In this document: positions 62,461 to 64,000 of the stretch, in pieces
Numbering within the stretch: position 1 is the stretch's first letter
Layout of the letters: the number at the start of each line of letters is the position of its first letter
NCBI RefSeq assembly: GCF_000224145.3
Contig: NC_020168.2
Span: 1,933,171-1,997,170, forward strand
Origin: Ciona intestinalis
Taxonomy: Eukaryota > Chordata > Ascidiacea > Phlebobranchia > Cionidae
Length of the DNA: 64,000 nucleotides
Reading direction: 5' to 3'
Made by a program: the position numbers and the translations under genes
Notes under the pieces: generated by a model
Seen by the model: only the letters and a program-made list of their open reading frames with translations
Told to the model about the DNA's origin: nothing
The model's database searches: none

Positions 62461-62705
62461 GCATGTCCGCTGTGTCCACAATGTCCGCTATGTTCCCAAT
62501 ATTCAGTATGTTCGCTATTTCCATGACGTTTACTATGTCCGCTATTTCCACAATATTCACTACATAGTGGACATAGCGAACATACTGGACACAGCAGACA
62601 TAGTGGACATAGCGGACATATTTGACATAGCGGACATAGTAGACATAGCGGACATAGCGGACATAGTGAACTGCATTTTATGAATATAGTGGACATGGCG
62701 GACAT
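62461..62705. repeat. GGACATAGC minisatellite in two facing orientations
   Basis: Units of about 9 bases: GTCCGCTAT on the left side (62461-62570) and its complement ATAGCGGAC on the right side (62575-62705), with variant units such as GTAGACATA. The change of orientation in the middle makes the whole block a long imperfect palindrome. Both overlapping frames here are products of the repeat. Confidence 0.85.
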
Positions 62706-63354
62706 GCACCAATTAAAGGGACCGAGCAAAGACTAATAGAAGGCCACCAAGTCATGATATATTTGTACCGGGCGCTATTGCGGATGCGCAGTAGCTAAGA
62801 ACAAATACACTACAAGCTCTAATAAATACGTACCGACTAAAAACAGTTCCGGGGAAAAATATTACAAAAACATATTTTATCATCTGTACTGTGTTGGCGT
62901 CGCTATGATTCATTATAGGTGATACGTAGCACTATAACATACCCAAAGCTGGATCGGTAAAGAAATTCATAAATATGTTTTTTTATGACGAATATTATTG
63001 CTCATAATTAATATTTTTTTCGAATTAGTAAAGTTTTATTTTAGAATCGGTACCACGGGGTCTATAGGTAGTACAGTGCCCAACGCAAGTAGCCGCTAAA
63101 ACTTTTGTATTCTAGAATCACCTTGGCTCACCAGCACCTGTAAATTTTAGGTAAAATGTGCTAATTAAACTAGCATTAAGTAAGTTTGTTAGTGGTACTT
63201 TTTCTAGGCTACAAATAACATACCAACTCAGTTATGCTGACTTCAAATCAAAAACTAAAGTTTTAACGCGTAAACATTTTGTCTGGAACGTTATTAATGG
63301 AAGGTCGTAATAAATTTGAACCGGGTGGTCATTGTATCTGTTCCGAGCTATTGC

Positions 63355-63366
63355 GCATGCGCAGTA
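63355..63366. promoter_or_regulatory. NRF1-like site TGCGCATGCGCA
   Basis: The palindrome TTGCGCATGCGCAG is an NRF1 consensus. GTGCATGCGCAACC follows about 20 bases on, and GCGGATGCGCAGTAGC occurs earlier near 62777-62792. NRF1 sites are typical of CpG promoters of housekeeping genes. Confidence 0.45.
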
Positions 63367-63973
63367 GCGTCTGGGTGCATGCGCAACCATCCCGTGTTAT
63401 ATTGACAATAGCTATGCAAAAAAGATACCAGAAAGGGAAATTGTAACCGACCACACGAAATGGTATCTGTCGCATCATTCTGTCATCAACCCGATGAAAC
63501 CATCGTTTTAAGTTGTTTTCGAAAGTTTCAAGTTGTTTTCGACTGAGCCGCCAAGTACAGAGGTACTGTGCGTTGACACGTTTTCAAAAAGAATCGGTGG
63601 CGGTCGTGGCAGATATTGAAGCTATATGTATCAGCAAATCCGGTACGACCAGCCGATTGCGATGCCCTTCGATTCTTGCGGTGCCCGGAGGGTGATCTCT
63701 CTGGTGAAGCAAAGCCACGAAGAATGCTTGTCTACAGCTTTGAAATCATGTCGTCTCCAAGCTGTGCGCCTTGACTTTGCTAATTATTGCAAAGCAATTC
63801 GGAGAAAGTTTCAGTGAAAAACTACGATAAAAGACAGTTTTTACGACGAAGAATGGCTGATGTCGCTCGCTAGTGCTTCCAGGGCAAGAGCTACACCGAT
63901 CTCGAAGAAACGGCACTTTCGGGGGGAATGCAAGAAGGTCACAATTACGACGATTGTGACGTTGCGAAAAATG

Positions 63974-63998
63974 TGACGTCATAAAAGTTGTGACGTCA
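63974..63998. promoter_or_regulatory. Tandem CRE sites at the right edge
   Basis: TGACGTCA at 63974-63981 and again at 63991-63998, 17 bases apart, each followed by TA, with TGTGACGTTGCG shortly before. Probably part of the promoter of a gene beyond the edge. Confidence 0.5.
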
Positions 63999-64000
63999 TA

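Larger units (their letters stand above)
61996..64000. other. Repeat-rich and CpG-rich stretch upstream of OPLAH
   Basis: About 2 kb with no supported gene. It contains the OPLAH promoter side, a G-rich inverted repeat (62196-62335), a minisatellite (62461-62705), two NRF1-like palindromes and tandem CRE sites at the right edge. Plus-strand frames of about 60 codons at 63.5-63.8 kb and a minus frame at 63746-63982 lack family content. Confidence 0.45.

Noticed and set aside
62412-62729. Two overlapping repetitive frames rich in Cys-Pro-Leu or Asp-Ile-Ala
   Set aside because: Both are translations of the 9-base minisatellite.

Overview
The window is animal nuclear DNA and fits a tunicate of the Ciona type. 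It is AT-rich with compact multi-exon genes and short introns, and it carries tRNA-derived SINEs ending in ATTCA repeats and many small inverted-repeat DNA transposons. The proteins are chordate-like throughout. I assembled gene models by eye from splice signals and remembered vertebrate homologues, so exon edges are good to a few bases but untested by transcripts. Nearly every gene lies on the minus strand; the exceptions are the C/EBP gene and a small acylated-protein ORF at 32333.

Layout, left to right. 1-4199: 5' two-thirds of NSUN2 (tRNA/mRNA m5C methyltransferase), running off the left edge. 4928-6037: intronless CTBS (lysosomal chitobiase). 6553-7101 and 8191-9129: a head-to-head pair of C/EBP bZIP genes, a C/EBP-gamma type and a C/EBP-alpha/beta/delta/epsilon type, sharing a promoter of about 1.1 kb. 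10111-16459: SPIDR (homologous-recombination scaffold), tail-to-tail with the C/EBP gene. 16683-17796: CAPSL (EF-hand protein), whose poly(A) signal lies almost on top of the SPIDR start, so the two may form an operon. 18252-22183: a secreted GH76-like glycosidase, a family better known from fungi and bacteria. 22888-27584: a ZP-domain membrane protein with its 5' end missing. 27.6-33.7 kb: mostly unassigned, with one small ORF for a predicted doubly acylated acidic protein (32333-32587). 33740-35567: an AQP11/12-type aquaporin with an altered first pore motif. 36052-36957: an intronless secreted phospholipase A2 with galaxin-like repeats. 39034-42904: PSMD11 (proteasome lid). 43999-61995: OPLAH (5-oxoprolinase) in about 32 exons, with two tandem tRNA-Lys(CTT) genes in an intron. 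62-64 kb: G-rich and minisatellite repeats, then a CpG/NRF1/CRE-rich stretch that looks like a promoter.

Most of these genes are housekeeping functions and do not form one pathway. The most informative block is CEBPG - C/EBP - SPIDR. In human, CEBPG sits head-to-head with CEBPA on chromosome 19, and SPIDR sits tail-to-tail with CEBPD on chromosome 8. The order and orientations here look like the single arrangement that existed before the vertebrate genome duplications. Introns and spacers are dense with repeats: one TA-flanked inverted-repeat family in at least twelve copies, SINEs, and three DNA transposons each inserted into a different SINE copy.
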